64,000 nucleotides of DNA from Arion vulgaris (Eukaryota; Mollusca; Gastropoda; Stylommatophora; Arionidae), in assembly GCA_020796225.1 (NCBI GenBank), contig CM036753.1, forward strand, positions 67,648,365 to 67,712,364. Reading direction: 5' to 3'. Below the pieces are notes generated by a model. That model had not been told where the DNA came from. It saw only the letters and a list, made by a program, of their open reading frames with translations, and did no database searches. The translations under genes were made by a program, and so were the position numbers. Below are positions 23,462 through 34,562 of the stretch, piece by piece (position 1 is the first letter of the stretch; each line of letters begins with the position of its first letter).

Positions 23462-24744
23462 TAAAAATATATAAGCGAAACACGTATAAACAAAGTACTA
23501 TAGTTTTACAAAATACAGAAACAGCGACGATAAACAGCAACGTTTCGACCAAAGGCCTTTATCAAGCAAACGACACAACAGGAGTGACGAATTATAGAGA
23601 ACACTTACAAATGGACGATAACGTAAAAATGCAAATGTATCTAATGAACTGGGAATAAAAACGAATAACGAAATGGGTGCAACACAAAACTAGAAGTGGA
23701 AAGAAGAGAAACAATATACAATCAAGTGAAAATACAAATTATATATATGAAGCAAATACACATATAGATTACAAGGCATGAGATGAGAAAGTACTAAGAA
23801 GCATAGGAATGTAATGCGTTGAGTCCAAGAGGCCGCAATGTACCATATAACGAAATAAAACGGTTCTCCAGAGCAAATCGACTACGATCATCAGAGGAAC
23901 ATGATCGGATGGCTGTGACCTGGACATCGCAAGCTCCTGAATGGCCAGTATCATTGAAATGGGTAGCTACAGGGTCACAGAGCAACACGTGTGCTTATGT
24001 AATACAGACCCGCACGGTGTCTTTTCCAAAGCCACGTTCGTTATTGAAGACAGTTTCACGTGCGAGTCCCGTAATATTATCTATGTCATTATCTGCAAGA
24101 GATGCAACAAGGCCTATATTGGGGAAACCGGCAGGAGTCTCAGTGCCCGATTCGCCCAACACTTGCGCGATATACGCCAATGCTCTGTGACCCCTGTAGC
24201 TACCCATTTCAATGATACTGGCCATTCAGGAGCTTGCGATGTCCAGGTCACAGCCATCCGATTATGTTCCTCTGATGATCGTAGTCGATTTGCTCTGGAG
24301 AACCGTTTTATTTCGTTATATGGTACCTTGCGGCCTCTTGGACTCAACGCATTACATTCCTATGCTTCTTAGTACTTTCTCATCTCATGCCTTGTAATCT
24401 ATATGTGTATTTGCTTCATATATATAATTTGTATTTTCACTTGATTGTATATTGTTTCTCTTCTTTTCCACTTCTAGTTTTTTGTTGCACCCATTTCGTT
24501 ATTCGTTTTTATTCCCAGTTCATTAGATACATTTGCATTTTCCCGTTATCGTCCATTTGTAAGTGTTCTCTATAATTCGTCACTCCTGTTGTGTCGTTTG
24601 CTTGATAAAGGCCTTTTGGTCGAAACGTTGCTGTTTATCGTCGCTGTTTCCGTATTTTGTAAAACTATAGTACTTTGTTTATACGTGTTTCGCTATTTAC
24701 CAAGTTTTACTGCAGTCTTCCCCTATTTCGATAAAAATATATAA
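23462..24744 (+). mobile_element. Penelope-like element, 5'-truncated, with inverted 3'-end copy and 13-bp TSD
   Basis: A 3' portion of a Penelope-like element (sense copy from about 23983) is preceded head-to-head by an inverted copy of its own 3' end. The left arm 23475-23984 is the near-identical reverse complement of 24181-24693. A further 38 bp of 3' end (24694-24731) is on the right only. The unit is flanked by the direct repeat taaaaatatataa at 23462-23474 and 24732-24744. Inverted 5' additions and TSDs of this size are known for Penelope elements. No RT domain remains. Confidence 0.85.
23941..24372 (+). CDS. GIY-YIG endonuclease domain of a Penelope-like element (partial)
   Basis: 143-residue open frame. 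The first 15 or so residues come from the inverted arm and are not part of the original protein. The rest is the C-terminal endonuclease that in this family follows the RT and nicks target DNA. Visible: the GIY-like IIYVI at residues 46-50, KAYIGET at 57-63, Arg65 and Arg70, His74, and the putative catalytic Glu120 in ALENRFI. Cys41, Cys52 and Cys55 (CKRC) with His90 or His95 could form the zinc site described for Penelope endonucleases. No frameshift in the domain, unlike most other elements here. The original start is lost; an independently functional gene is unlikely. Confidence 0.8.
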   Translation: MASIIEMGSYRVTEQHVCLCNTDPHGVFSKATFVIEDSFTCESRNIIYVIICKRCNKAYIGETGRSLSARFAQHLRDIRQCSVTPVATHFNDTGHSGACDVQVTAIRLCSSDDRSRFALENRFISLYGTLRPLGLNALHSYAS

Positions 24745-24821
24745 TAAAGGTTATTTAATGGAGAAGTTAACATTGATGTTATTTACTGTATTTTGTTAAA
24801 TAAATATTAGTTAATTTTTTT

Positions 24822-25104
24822 AATTGATCTATTTATTGATATATATTTTTATTGATATATTGACTTATTGATATATATTGATATATTGACTTATTGATAT
24901 ATATTGATATATTGACTTATTGATATATATTGATATATTGACTTATTGATATATATTGATATATTGACTTATTGATATATATTGATATATTGACTTATTG
25001 ATATATATTGATATATTGACTTATTGATATATATTGACTTATTGATATATATTGATATATTGACTTATTGATATATTGACTTATTGATATATATTGATAT
25101 ATAT
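24822..25104. repeat. AT-rich minisatellite (attgatatat/tgacttattgat)
   Basis: Alternating ttgatatattgacttattga and tatata blocks, period about 26 bp. Some units lack one ttgatata block (near 25030 and 25065). Strongly AT-rich and unwinding-prone. Confidence 0.9.
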
Positions 25105-25228
25105 GCGAATTCAGTGTCGCTGTAGTATACCTACTATTTGACACCATACAATTTATTTTTCATTCTGTTGTTAGACATTCTTACAATTTGATGTTTCAAG
25201 CTACTCTATAAGATGACATTAGTTATAT

Positions 25229-26875
25229 TGATATGTGTAGGTATTGGTATGTGTAGGTATTGATATGTGTAGTATTGATATGTGTAGTTATTGATATGTG
25301 TAGTTATTGATATGTGTAGGTGGGTATTGATATGTGTAGTTATTGATATGTGTAGGTATTGATATGTGTAGTTATTGATATGTGTAGGTATTGATATGTG
25401 TAGTTATTGATATGTGTAGTTATTGATATGTGTAGTTATTGATATGTGTAGTTATTGATATGTGTAGGTATTGATATGTAGTTATTGATATGTGTAGGTG
25501 GGTATTGATATGTGTAGGTATTGGTATGTGTAGGTATTGATATGTGTTGGTATAGATGTGTAGGTATTGGTATGTGTAGGTATTGATATGTGTAGGTATT
25601 GATATGTGTAGGTATTGATATGTGTAGGTATTGATATGTGTAGTTATTGATATGTGTAGGTGGGTATTGATATGTGTAGTTATTGATATGTGTAGGTATT
25701 GGTATGTGTAGTTATTGATATGTGTAGTTATTGATATGTGTAGTTATTGATATGTGTAGTTATTGATATGTGTAGGTGGGTATTGATATGGATGTAGTAG
25801 TATTGATATGTGTAGTTATTGATATGTGTAGTATTGATATGTGTAGGTATTGATATGTGTAGGTATTGATATGTGTAGGTATTGATATTGTAGTAGTATT
25901 GATATGTGTATTGATATGTGTAGTATTGATATGTGTAGGTATTGATATGTGTAGGTATTGATATGTGTAGTTATTGATATGTGTAGGTATTGATATGTGT
26001 AGGTAGGTATTGATATGTGTAGGTATTGATATGTGTAGTGGTATTGATATGTGGTGAATATTGTATTATTGATTAGTGGGTAGTTGATATGTGTAGGTAT
26101 GATATGTGTAGGTATTGATATGTGTGTAGTGGTATTGATATGTGTAGGTAGTATGTATATTGATTTGTAGGTATTGATATGGTAGGTATTGATATGTGTA
26201 GGTATTGATATGTGTAGGTATGGTATGGTAGTATTGTATGTGTAGGGTATTGTATGTGTAGGTATTGATATGTGTAGGTATTGATATGTGTAGGTATTGA
26301 TGTGTGAGGTATTGATATGTGTAGGTATTGATATGTGTAGGTATTGGTATGTGTAGGTATTGTTATGTGTAGGTATTGATATGTGTAGGTATTGATATGT
26401 GTAGGTATTGTATGTGTAGGTGGTATTGATATGTGTAGGTATTGGTAGTGTGGTGTAGGTATTGGTATGTGTAGGTATTGTATGTGTAGGTATTGGTATG
26501 TGTATGGTATGATGTGTAGGTATTGGTATGTGTGGTATGAAGTGTAGGTATTGGTATGTGTGGAGGTATGTAGGTATGTAGGTATTGATATGTGTAGGCA
26601 TTGGTATGTGTTGGTATTGATATGTGTAGGTATTGATATGTGTAGGTATAATGTGTAGGTATTGGTATGTAGGATTGTAGTATTGTTAGGTATTGATATG
26701 TCAATTGTATGTAATTGTAGGTATGGATATGTGTAGGTATTGGTATTGTAGGATGTGGTAATGTTGGTAATTAATATTATGAGTATAATGTGGTAGGTAT
26801 GTGGTTGATTGCTGGGCATTGTATTATCAGATTAATATGTGTAGGTATAATGTAGGTATTGGTATGTTGGTATTG
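25229..26875. repeat. 16-bp minisatellite array (attgatatgtgtaggt)
   Basis: About 100 copies of a 16-bp unit with one- and two-base indels (gtgtagt, gtgtaggtgggt). It degenerates after about 26040, where ggtatggtatg-type runs appear. The minus strand gives Thr/Ile/Pro/Tyr-rich frames that are artefacts. It shares the attgatat core with the neighbouring 24822-25104 array. Confidence 0.93.
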
Positions 26876-26944
26876 GTCTCTGTTATATTTCACATTCGTT
26901 TTTGTTACATTGGTTCTGGATAGTGTGGTAGATGTATTAATGGA

Positions 26945-27060
26945 AGAGGAGTGGTAGAGCGAGAACTTTGTAAATAGTAATATTACCTACTGAGATTATG
27001 TGGGGTAGGGGTTAACTGCCGAGACCATTCTTTAAAAAAAAATGTAATAAAGAACAGGTT
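26945..27060 (+). repeat. Possible tRNA-like SINE remnant
   Basis: gagtggtagagcgagaactt resembles an A-box region and ggggttaactgccgag a decayed B box. Weak support. Confidence 0.25.
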
Positions 27061-27069
27061 TTCTTAATC

Positions 27070-27345
27070 ATCATCCAATAGATTGCCCTGTGCAGAATGT
27101 TGCCACCCTTACAATCCTTCGGAATGTCTCTCTCTCAAAGACTAGATGTCCCGCATCTGTAGACGTCATAATGTAATGATTAGTCAATTCCTGATTTCCT
27201 ATTTCCGTGATCTTCCTCTTCGTCGAGATGCCTCCTTCAATAATGGTCTTCTACAATCCTTCATGTCTTTTTATATTTGTAAACAAATGTCTATATATTC
27301 TCCTTCGTATTTGTACCTTGTTCTTAATATTCCATAAAATGAAAA
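27070..27345 (-). pseudogene. LINE 3'-end fragment
   Basis: The minus strand retains KTIIEGGISTKRK-like and SFERETFRRIV-like stretches, a LINE tail pattern comparable to 42010-42185. Heavily decayed. Confidence 0.4.
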
Positions 27346-28028
27346 TGTTGATGTTGGACTAGTATTTTTCTTTGAACAATATCACTCGATGAGTAATGTA
27401 TTCAACATAATGCTAGGTGTCTTGACTTTTTATTAATTCACTGGTACCCAACTTAGGCTGTGCTGACATAATACCGTTTTTATTTGTAAAATACCACTTC
27501 AACTGGAAATTGAACAGAGATGCCCAGCCTCCGAAGTTCCCCTTTGAATTTCCTCTTTATCCATTACCATGGCTATAGGAAATCATGCAACGATACAATG
27601 TTATATTGTCACAAACGTGTTTGTTAACTTGTGCTTCTTAGTTTGTTATATTCAGGAGCGCTCTATAATTTTATTTTCGATCACTGTTTACTGTGTGTGA
27701 GAATTATATTATAAATCATCAATTCACTATGTTGGTAATCATCATCAAATAGCTTTGTCATGATCAGAATTTTGTCCCTCTAACAGTCTTTCTGAAATTC
27801 TCTATTGCATTCTATATTACTGTTAGAGTTATCTTTTGCTTTCCTTCCTGGCCGTGATCATACTGGATCCATGACTGTAGTCAGTTTCTTTATTACAGAG
27901 ATCATCTGCCTACCGTTGTGAGTTTGAATCCATAACCATGGTGTTCATGTGTCTGATATTTTATTGTGTGTCCGAGACATGATGCCCATGCTAATATGTC
28001 CACTTGAGCCTCCTATATTTCTAGGAGT
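27346..28028. other. AT-rich spacer, nothing firm
   Basis: 27720-27890 has a loosely LINE-tail-like pyrimidine-rich composition on the plus strand, not assignable. Otherwise no features. Confidence 0.35.
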
Positions 28029-28261
28029 AATGTTTGCTTTTTTTTTTTTTTTCCGATCCAGAAGCACTTGAGCTTTTCAGCTCTTCGGCTCGGTGCCATG
28101 TACATCGTAACCCTTCGGTTCGGTGCCACGAACACCGTGAATCTGGGGAATCTGTGGCTTTTTCTGCCTGCCCACGGAATTGAACCTGTACACACAGAGG
28201 GCTAGTCACCCACAGTCCAACGCGCTACGAACACGCTGGGCACGCGGGCAATGTTTGCTTT
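28029..28261 (-). mobile_element. tRNA-derived SINE (family S) with 12-bp TSD
   Basis: The element is 28041-28249, sense on the minus strand: tRNA-like head cccagcgtgttcgtagcgcg, B box ggttcaattccgtggg, a tRNA-unrelated body with gaaccgaagggttacgatg and gagccgaagagctgaaaagc, and a poly(A) tail seen as T-run 28038-28052. The duplication aatgtttgcttt is at 28029-28040 and 28250-28261. Other copies: 42398-42602 and 63130-63328. Confidence 0.9.
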
Positions 28262-28274
28262 ACGTACGTTATGT

Positions 28275-28350
28275 TGACTATAATAGTTTTATCTTGTATA
28301 TTAATGTGTCAATACAATTAGTTCTAATTGTGAATGTGTCAATACAATTA
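28275..28350. repeat. Two-copy 29-bp duplication
   Basis: gtgtcaatacaattagttct occurs twice (about 28308 and 28337). The second copy leads into the LINE C tandem unit. Confidence 0.7.
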
Positions 28351-29330
28351 GTTCTAATGTTTCTGATTTGCTAATCAAGTAGCTACAATTCTTGCTTTTA
28401 TATCCACGTCGTGTTCAGTTTGACACATAAGGTTTCCCCAAAATATGTCTTTTGTTACCAATTTTTTTCTATGTCAGGCCACAATCTTTCAACTCTCAAT
28501 CAACAGCTCGTCTCCATGTTTCTTTTTTAACGTCTGGACCTTCTTATTCCATCCGTTGTCCATCAGAGAGCTGTTCTAGGTAATTAGTTTTAATGTTTCT
28601 GATTAGATAAACTTCTTCTTCTTTAAAAACTCCATATCGACCACTTGTAAACCACTTTGTGTGATTTATTTGATCTGAGTCTAAGAGCGATTGTACGTTA
28701 TGCCAGTTATGCACCTACAAGTAGGCCAGCACATCAGATTTCTACGATTCTTTATATTTACTAGGTAGCTTCCTATGTCCTATCTCAGTCACCTCTTACG
28801 ACATGCCTTGTAGGTCGCAGTGGTACTATTCTTTGCTTCCCTTGTGGGCCCCGGTACCGGACGGGCGTGATTAGCTAAACAAGTATCTACAATTCTTGCT
28901 ACTATATCCTCTTCATGTTCCGTTTGACAAATAAGGATTCCACAAAAGTTGTCTATTGTTGACTTTCTGCCGCCTTTCTACCATTTTTTTTCCATATCAG
29001 GCCACATTTTTCAACTCTCAATCCACAGTTCTTCTATATCTTTCTTTTGAACGTCTGGACCTTCTTTTTCCATCCGCTGTCCATCATAGAGCTACCCTAG
29101 TAATGCCCTTACTGGCACACAATATACATGCCCAATTCCCCTCCAGCTTCGTTTTTAATGATGGTCCTAGATAATGAACAGTTTGTTCGCTTGTTTTTCA
29201 TGTGTGACTGTATTTAGTCAGAATGTTTTCAGGATTCTTAATAAACATTTACAATATTCTTGCTTACTTTCCACTAACAACACTGTGTCGTCTGTACATC
29301 TGATGCTTTTTAATGTACTTCCATTGAGTA
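28345..29330 (-). pseudogene. Tandemly duplicated LINE C 3' end
   Basis: Unit 1 (about 28345-28579) and unit 2 (28580-28609 plus 28869-29330) both contain, on the plus strand, ctacaattcttgct, the cgtctggaccttctt block and tccatccgctgtccatca. All three are reverse complements of the LINE C tail at 16900-17150. Unit 2 is split by a family B insertion and extends further upstream in the element (to about 29330). Confidence 0.7.
28597..28881 (-). mobile_element. Family B insertion in LINE C with imperfect 13-bp TSD
   Basis: B-type body from cttcttctt (28610) to ccggtaccggacgggcg (28868). Flanks read tgattagataaac on the left and tgattagctaaac on the right (one mismatch). Unit 1 of the same LINE tail, without the insertion, supports the boundary. 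Confidence 0.7.
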
Positions 29331-29819
29331 CAACTTTTACTCTGACCACATAATTATTTCAAATACCCTCACCCCCGACACACACACCCATTTACTCACT
29401 GACTTGCCCACCCACACCAAGCCCACAACAAAGACATAATGACTTAGACAAGAAATATTATTGTGAAAAAGCAAAATGTGCACAAATATTGTAATTTTTG
29501 TATCAAACAATAATATAAACGCGCACACTAAAGCTTATAAAAACATGTTCGCACGCACACGCATACACATGTACGCGCAACCACACATATACACTCTCAG
29601 ACATACAAAATGTACACATATATATATATATATATTCATGTAATAATGACAGAATAATATTCTCACACATGTGCTCATCTCGAACATCTCTGTGTGTACT
29701 TAATGTTTCTAATGGTCATCATATATGTTTCGTTTTACTATAAGCTAACAACTTGCACTGAATCAGGCAACACGCAAAAACGTTAACTGTATCTCACATT
29801 GGAATGTGTATGTTGCCTA
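29331..29819. other. CA/TA-rich spacer
   Basis: Contains acaca- and ccaccca-rich stretches at 29370-29600 and a (TA)n run at 29618-29633. No gene or element recognised. Confidence 0.6.
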
Positions 29820-30260
29820 CAGATAGTTGATCTATACCCTCATCATGTCCCATTTGACACATACGGCTTCATAGTAGATGTTCATTGTTATCATTGTGCC
29901 ACCTTTCTAACAATTGTTTCCCTCGTTAGGCCACATTCTTTCAACTTTCTTTTCCCACTTTTAAAAATTATTGCTTCTGATTTAAATGTCGTCTCTTCTC
30001 ACCAGTTAAGCATCCCAGAGTCGTCCTAGTTAATACCACTACTCGAATTCAAAATACAAACCCAACCTATCTCTAGCTTCGTCTTTTAATGATGGTCTCC
30101 AATTATGAACAGTTCGGTGCAGGATGCTTCTTAAACATTTATTTTACAATGTCTCCAACTTGTATACGATGCTGTAGGTCATTATCCAACACTCAATATT
30201 GTTTAATAACACGGTTAGGACACTGTTTCGATTTTATTCTTTTTTTCCAGATTTTGTTAA
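29820..30260 (-). pseudogene. LINE C 3' end, third minus-strand copy
   Basis: Aligns with 28900-29200: tttgacacatacggcttc, taggccacattctttcaact and aatgatggtctccaattatg. More diverged than the other two. Confidence 0.6.
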
Positions 30261-30374
30261 GCATAGTAAAGATAATACAATGACTTCAATACGAAAAGAG
30301 TGTACAGATTTAGAAGTTTCGTTGTAATATACTTTCATCCTCTTCTTCTTTCGCTTTCAAGTCATTGGTCATGT

Positions 30375-30870
30375 CATATAATCAGAACTGTCACGGCGAC
30401 AAATACCATGTCATCATAATTGTTTCCAGAACGAAATTGATCATACCACGTCATCGTAATTGTTGCCAGAACGAAATTGGTCATACCACGTCATCGTAAT
30501 TGTTGCCAGAACGAAATTGGTCATACCATGTCATCATAATTGTTGAGAGAAGGAAAATGGTCATGAAATGTCATCATAATTGTTTCCAGAACGAAATTGG
30601 TTATACCAAGTCATCATAATTGTTGCCAGAACGAAATTGGTCATACCACGTCATCATAATTGTTGCCAGAACGAAATTGGTCATACCACGTCATCATAAT
30701 TGTTTCCAGAACGAAATTGGTTATACCAAGTCATCATAATTGTTTCCAGAACGAAATTGGTTATACCACGTCATAATAATTGTTGCCAGAACGAAATTGG
30801 TCATACCACGTCATCATAATTCTTACTTAAACGAAATTGGTCACACAAGACCACCAGAATTGTTATCTTA
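30375..30870. repeat. 40-bp minisatellite array, about 12 copies
   Basis: The unit is about cataccacgtcatcataatt plus gttgccagaacgaaattggt, with gtttccag and ttatacc variants alternating in the middle. Confidence 0.95.
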
Positions 30871-31635
30871 TTTTTTGTTCTGATGACCATATGGGCTTTA
30901 AAGGTTCATGAGAGTTCTAGTTTTCTATACTGGACCAGATGTGCTAGGTCTGTAGATGTTAGTCCATGTTGTCGCAGAATCTCTATGGTGTTATTCCAAA
31001 AGCAATCCATCATGTGCTAGGATTGCCTCGTGTCTTGATGCTGTTTGGTCGATTGTTATAGGTTTCAGTTTCAGTTTGGAATATCTTCATTGCACTCCGT
31101 ACATGACCATAGGTGCTCCGATCTCCTTCGCAATATCTCCAACAGCGTCCAGCGACTGGCCGTACCAGTTCAATTTTGATTGATATGCCTACTCACGTAC
31201 CTGTTATGCTGTTCTTTTCTTGCTAACAATTTTTAATTTTGTTTGTTATAGGCATGTGGTGGTATTAGAACTGGTTTTATTCTCAATAGAAGATAGAAAC
31301 ATTTTACTTTTTGTTTGAGCTTCTTGTATGCAGGGTGTAATTCAAACTACTACTTCTGCGTTCTCGATGTGATTCACACTATATTTCTTATGTTCTAAGT
31401 GCTTACTCTATCCAGTCTTGCAGCACCGACAGTTTTTTTTACAATTTTCATTTCACCATCTGTATTCCTTATCTCTTCAGTGTTAAATTAAAAGCAGTGT
31501 TTTACATTGATAACATATAGTTAGTAGAAATATAAAGTTTATCAGTTGACTCTTGATTACCATGATTAGAATTGTTGTCAGGAGAACAATGGTCCCGGCG
31601 AAAAACAAACATTTTAGCCAGGATGATACTCGTCA
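30871..31635. other. AT-rich spacer
   Basis: 31085-31165 (gtgctccgatctccttcgca) weakly recalls repeat family E or D. Nothing else recognised. Confidence 0.35.
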
Positions 31636-31913
31636 AGTAATACATTTTTTTTATTTTTCGAACGCTCCATATCGACCCCTTGTTAACCAATATGTGTGAT
31701 TTTGCATGTCATCTGATCCTAAGAGCGATTGTACGTTGCGTCAGTTATACGCTTACAAGTAGGCCAGCACATCAGATTTCTTCGATGCTCTTTATTTACT
31801 CTGGTAGCGTTCCTAGGTTCTATATCAGTCACTTCTCACGGCATGCTTTGTAGGTCGCAGTGGTACTATGCTTTGCTTACCTTGCGGGCCCCGGCACCAC
31901 ACAAGCGTAGTAA
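31636..31913 (-). mobile_element. Family B insertion
   Basis: B-type body 31645-31908 (ttcgaacgctccatatcg ... ccggcaccacacaagcg). The flanks agtaatac(a) at 31636-31644 and 31909-31917 look like a short TSD whose right copy overlaps the target of the adjacent 78-bp MITE. Confidence 0.65.
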
Positions 31914-31995
31914 TACAGGGTGTTCAAGATAAAAGTAGCCTGGTTGACAAATCAAAACTTGCCAATCAGGCTACTTTTATCTCGAACACCCTGTA
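31914..31995. mobile_element. 78-bp hairpin MITE with TA target duplication (mariner-like ends)
   Basis: The arms cagggtgttcaagataaaag and its near-perfect complement form a snap-back of about 35 bp per arm with an 8-base loop, between TA at 31914-31915 and 31994-31995. The cagggtgttc terminus is shared with the 258-bp MITE at 43645-43902. Confidence 0.8.
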
Positions 31996-32369
31996 CAATC
32001 AAAATAATGGACAAGACTATGACTAAATTAGACGTGCTGGGACCAAGAATACACATTTAGACCGTGGTACAGCGTACGTTCTTTAGTGCAAATCATACAT
32101 ATATCACAAATAGTGAGTGGATAATATGCGGCTGTTGTAGAGAAAAACGCAAAGAAGAATAAAAATAATATAAAAGTCGCCAGTTCCTAAAATTTTCCAG
32201 GTTTATTCTGCAAGCCTAACAAAATGTCTGATTTCTCTCCTCTGCGACTGTAGATGAATGAAACAACGTACTGATAACATATCTTATTGCTACATGTCCA
32301 TATTCATGTACTTTCATGAATGTTTCAATGTTTCATGCTTTCTACTTCTTTAGTTGACACAGCCTCTTA
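31996..32369. other. Spacer, nothing recognised
   Basis: AT-rich. No repeats or coding signal. Confidence 0.4.
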
Positions 32370-32520
32370 TTAACCCGTTCGTCCTTCTAATTTCTAATCC
32401 GATATACTGGTTCGTTGTATTTTTACAATGACGTAAAACCGGTAGTAGCTAATCCAGTATATATTGCAAAAAAAATTTGTGCAAAAGCCACACAATAAAA
32501 TTACGGAGTAAGTGAGTTAA
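32370..32520. mobile_element. TTAA-flanked MITE (piggyBac-like)
   Basis: 143 bp between TTAA at 32370-32373 and 32517-32520. The ends cccgttcgtccttctaattt and the complement of aaaattacggagtaagtgag are similar. The interior (aatccgatatactggttcgt, gacgtaaaaccggtagtagc) aligns with the element at 55561-55950, which also has TTAA ends. Confidence 0.6.
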
Positions 32521-32585
32521 TATTTGGAACTTCCTCTTCTTCTTTCATCAGTTTCCTATAATCGGGGGTCAAAACAGAGAGATGA

Positions 32586-32840
32586 GTTGTCTCGTGAATC
32601 CAGTCTTCGCAGGAGGCCCACGCTCGGGGCCCAAAATGTTTCCTTCAAATTAGTTTCACCGAACCACCAAGTTGTCTCGTGAATCCAGTCTTCACAGGAG
32701 GCCCACGCTCGGGGCCCAAAATGTTTCCTTCAAATTAGTTTCACCGAACCACCAAGTTGTCTCGTGAATCCAGTCTTCACAGGAGGCACTTCATCGGGGC
32801 CCAAAATGTTTCCTTCAAATTAGTTTCACGGAACCATCAC
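32586..32840. repeat. 85-bp tandem repeat, 3 copies
   Basis: gttgtctcgtgaatccagtc starts at 32586, 32671 and 32756, giving an exact 85-bp period. GC-rich core gctcggggcccaaaatg. The third copy has a cttcatcgg variant. Confidence 0.95.
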
Positions 32841-34029
32841 AAAGGGCTTAATTCAATGAACATGAGATATTGTTTGCAGAATGTGTTCTATAGTATGAAT
32901 GTCATTTAAGAGCTGCACAAGAACATAACTTCTAATTTCACTGTTAAATATTTCTATAAATTCACATAGCAAAAGTTGAAATTTTATCTTCTATCTATGT
33001 ATTGTTCACATCTGCTACGGACATGCTAAAACGTCTTCATGAAGTATTTCAGTGTACTTAAAGCTTCTACAGGTTTAGCTCTTATCAAGCTTACCCTAAT
33101 GCTTATAACCTTGTTGTTTACAAATGACATGTCGTTGTAACTATCATGTTCTAATAAAAACATCCTAGTGAGTAAATGTTGCAACATGCTTCCTTGTCCA
33201 TCGAATAACGGACACCAACAACGTGCAAATAATGGAAGCAGATGTGAGTGAAAGTTTGAATTATTGGTGATTATTTATTCCCTTGTTTAGAAGGTAGGTA
33301 CACAGCTACACAACATGCAGTGAAATCATTATGCATTTGATTGTGCACATAAAGCTGTGACTAATTTCCGTTTCTATGTGTCACACTTGCGTAGTACACA
33401 TCAATTAAACTGACGACTCTGTTCTTACGTTACCACGAACATTGACAGCGGTGTATTATAGTTAACAGAGGTGTAATATTTTAAGCATTCACAAATGAAA
33501 TATGTCAGCTTGCCACTAGTGTGGTGCACATTTGAACTGGTCCATATTGTGGGCATGGTAAACTGATTACGCAGTTTTGATGAATGTTTGTGATGCTATT
33601 TTGACCACCGTTAGCTACAGTATAATAAGGTATGTCAGATAAGTCAACAACAAATAGGTATATACGAGTGTACATACAACACTGGTATTTGTATGACACT
33701 TTAAAAAGCTTTGATAATTGCCTGTATTGTATCATCTCTCTCTTGCGTTCCCGGTTTCTATTGTATCATCTAGATGGCATCACTTACTCAGAATAATCTC
33801 AACGGGTGCTTTGAGAATAAAGTGAATTATTGTGTTAATCATGCATTGATATCCTTTTATCTCTGCTGGACTATCTTTCTCTGAAAGTATTACAACGCTG
33901 AAACTTTCAGAAATTGAAAGAGAATTGTCACTTAACGAGACACCTTGAATGCAGATATGATCATTCTTTCTAGTCTCCCAGTGTAGTTTTTCTCAAAGCA
34001 CTTTCTCCACCATATTATTTAAATCCCTT
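32841..34029. other. Downstream region of the receptor gene (probable 3' UTR and spacer)
   Basis: Lies 3' of the stop codon at 34030-34032 on the minus strand. A minus-strand AATAAA (plus tttatt at 33274-33279) is a candidate polyadenylation signal about 750 bp past the stop, but such hexamers are common in AT-rich DNA. No other features. Confidence 0.4.
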
Positions 34030-34142
34030 TCAAAGAGCGGGGATGTGTTGTGTACAGTGAGGAGTTCTCGCAGAATAAAATCTCCTCCTGATCCAAGAGC
34101 TCCAATTTTTGCTTTCCCGTCGGAAGGCCGTGGTGAACATGC
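34030..34142 (-). CDS. Class A neuropeptide-type GPCR, last coding exon (helix 8 and C-tail)
   Basis: Acceptor ttctttgcttcacag on the minus strand, then GC, which completes the Gly codon left open by the TM7 exon. Reads GMFTTAFRRESKNWSSW, then IRRRFYSARTPHC..., then a TGA at 34030-34032. That gives the short basic helix 8 expected directly after NPxxY and a C-tail of about 30 residues with one Cys and several Ser/Thr. Phase, motif order and orientation all fit the exon at 52925-53013, 18.8 kb upstream. In the gene this end would contact G protein or arrestin at the inner membrane face. A different frame of the same DNA (GALGSGGDF) is judged spurious. The join needs transcript confirmation. 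Confidence 0.75.
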
Positions 34143-34311
34143 CTGTGAAGCAAAGAATTATGTTATAATCGTGAGACGATGTCGTGTTGGACTCAAATAA
34201 AAGTCAAAATATTGGAGATTGCTCACAGAACAGGAGCAGACCAAAAAAACTGGATTTTCTTTTCCTCATTCTGAAAATCACCGAATAATCGGATAGAAAC
34301 CGAACTTTATG

Positions 34312-34475
34312 TTTTTATTTGTATCAGTATCATGAATCCGTGATGCTAACAATTTGGTTGTTTATTGTTTTTATTTGTATCAGTATCATGAATCCGTGAT
34401 GCTAACAATTTGGTTGTTTATTGTTTTTATTTGTATCAGTATCATGAATCCGTGATGCTAACAATTGTTGTTATG
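34312..34475. repeat. 55-bp tandem repeat, about 3 copies
   Basis: gtttttatttgtatcagtat recurs at 34312, 34367 and 34422. The unit contains catgaatccgtgatgctaac. The third copy is truncated. Confidence 0.92.
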
Positions 34476-34562
34476 TTTATTTCAGCATGCTATGCTAACA
34501 AGTGATTTCATCAATGTTCATATCTATTTGTTATTCTTATAATGTTAGTCTTGCAGGCATGT

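Noticed and set aside
23475..24731. Hammerhead ribozyme in the Penelope-like element
   Set aside because: Such ribozymes are known in Penelope repeats, but the only ctgatga here is within the endonuclease frame and lacks a matching GAAA core and stems.
25816..26819. Thr/Ile/Pro/Tyr-rich frames resembling mucin or spidroin-like repeats
   Set aside because: Artefact of the 16-bp array. Indels shift the frame repeatedly and overlapping frames are equally open.
25229..26875. Telomere-like tract
   Set aside because: The 16-bp unit attgatatgtgtaggt is not a known telomere repeat type and is internal and degenerate.
30375..30870. CRISPR-like array (regular 40-bp repeats)
   Set aside because: There is no alternation of a constant repeat with unique spacers. 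The whole unit repeats, and the context is a eukaryotic genome.
34030..34142. Alternative frame KIGALGSGGDF suggesting a peptidase-like fragment
   Set aside because: The resemblance is short. The overlapping frame joins the GPCR TM7 exon in exact phase after NPIVY and has the proper acceptor.
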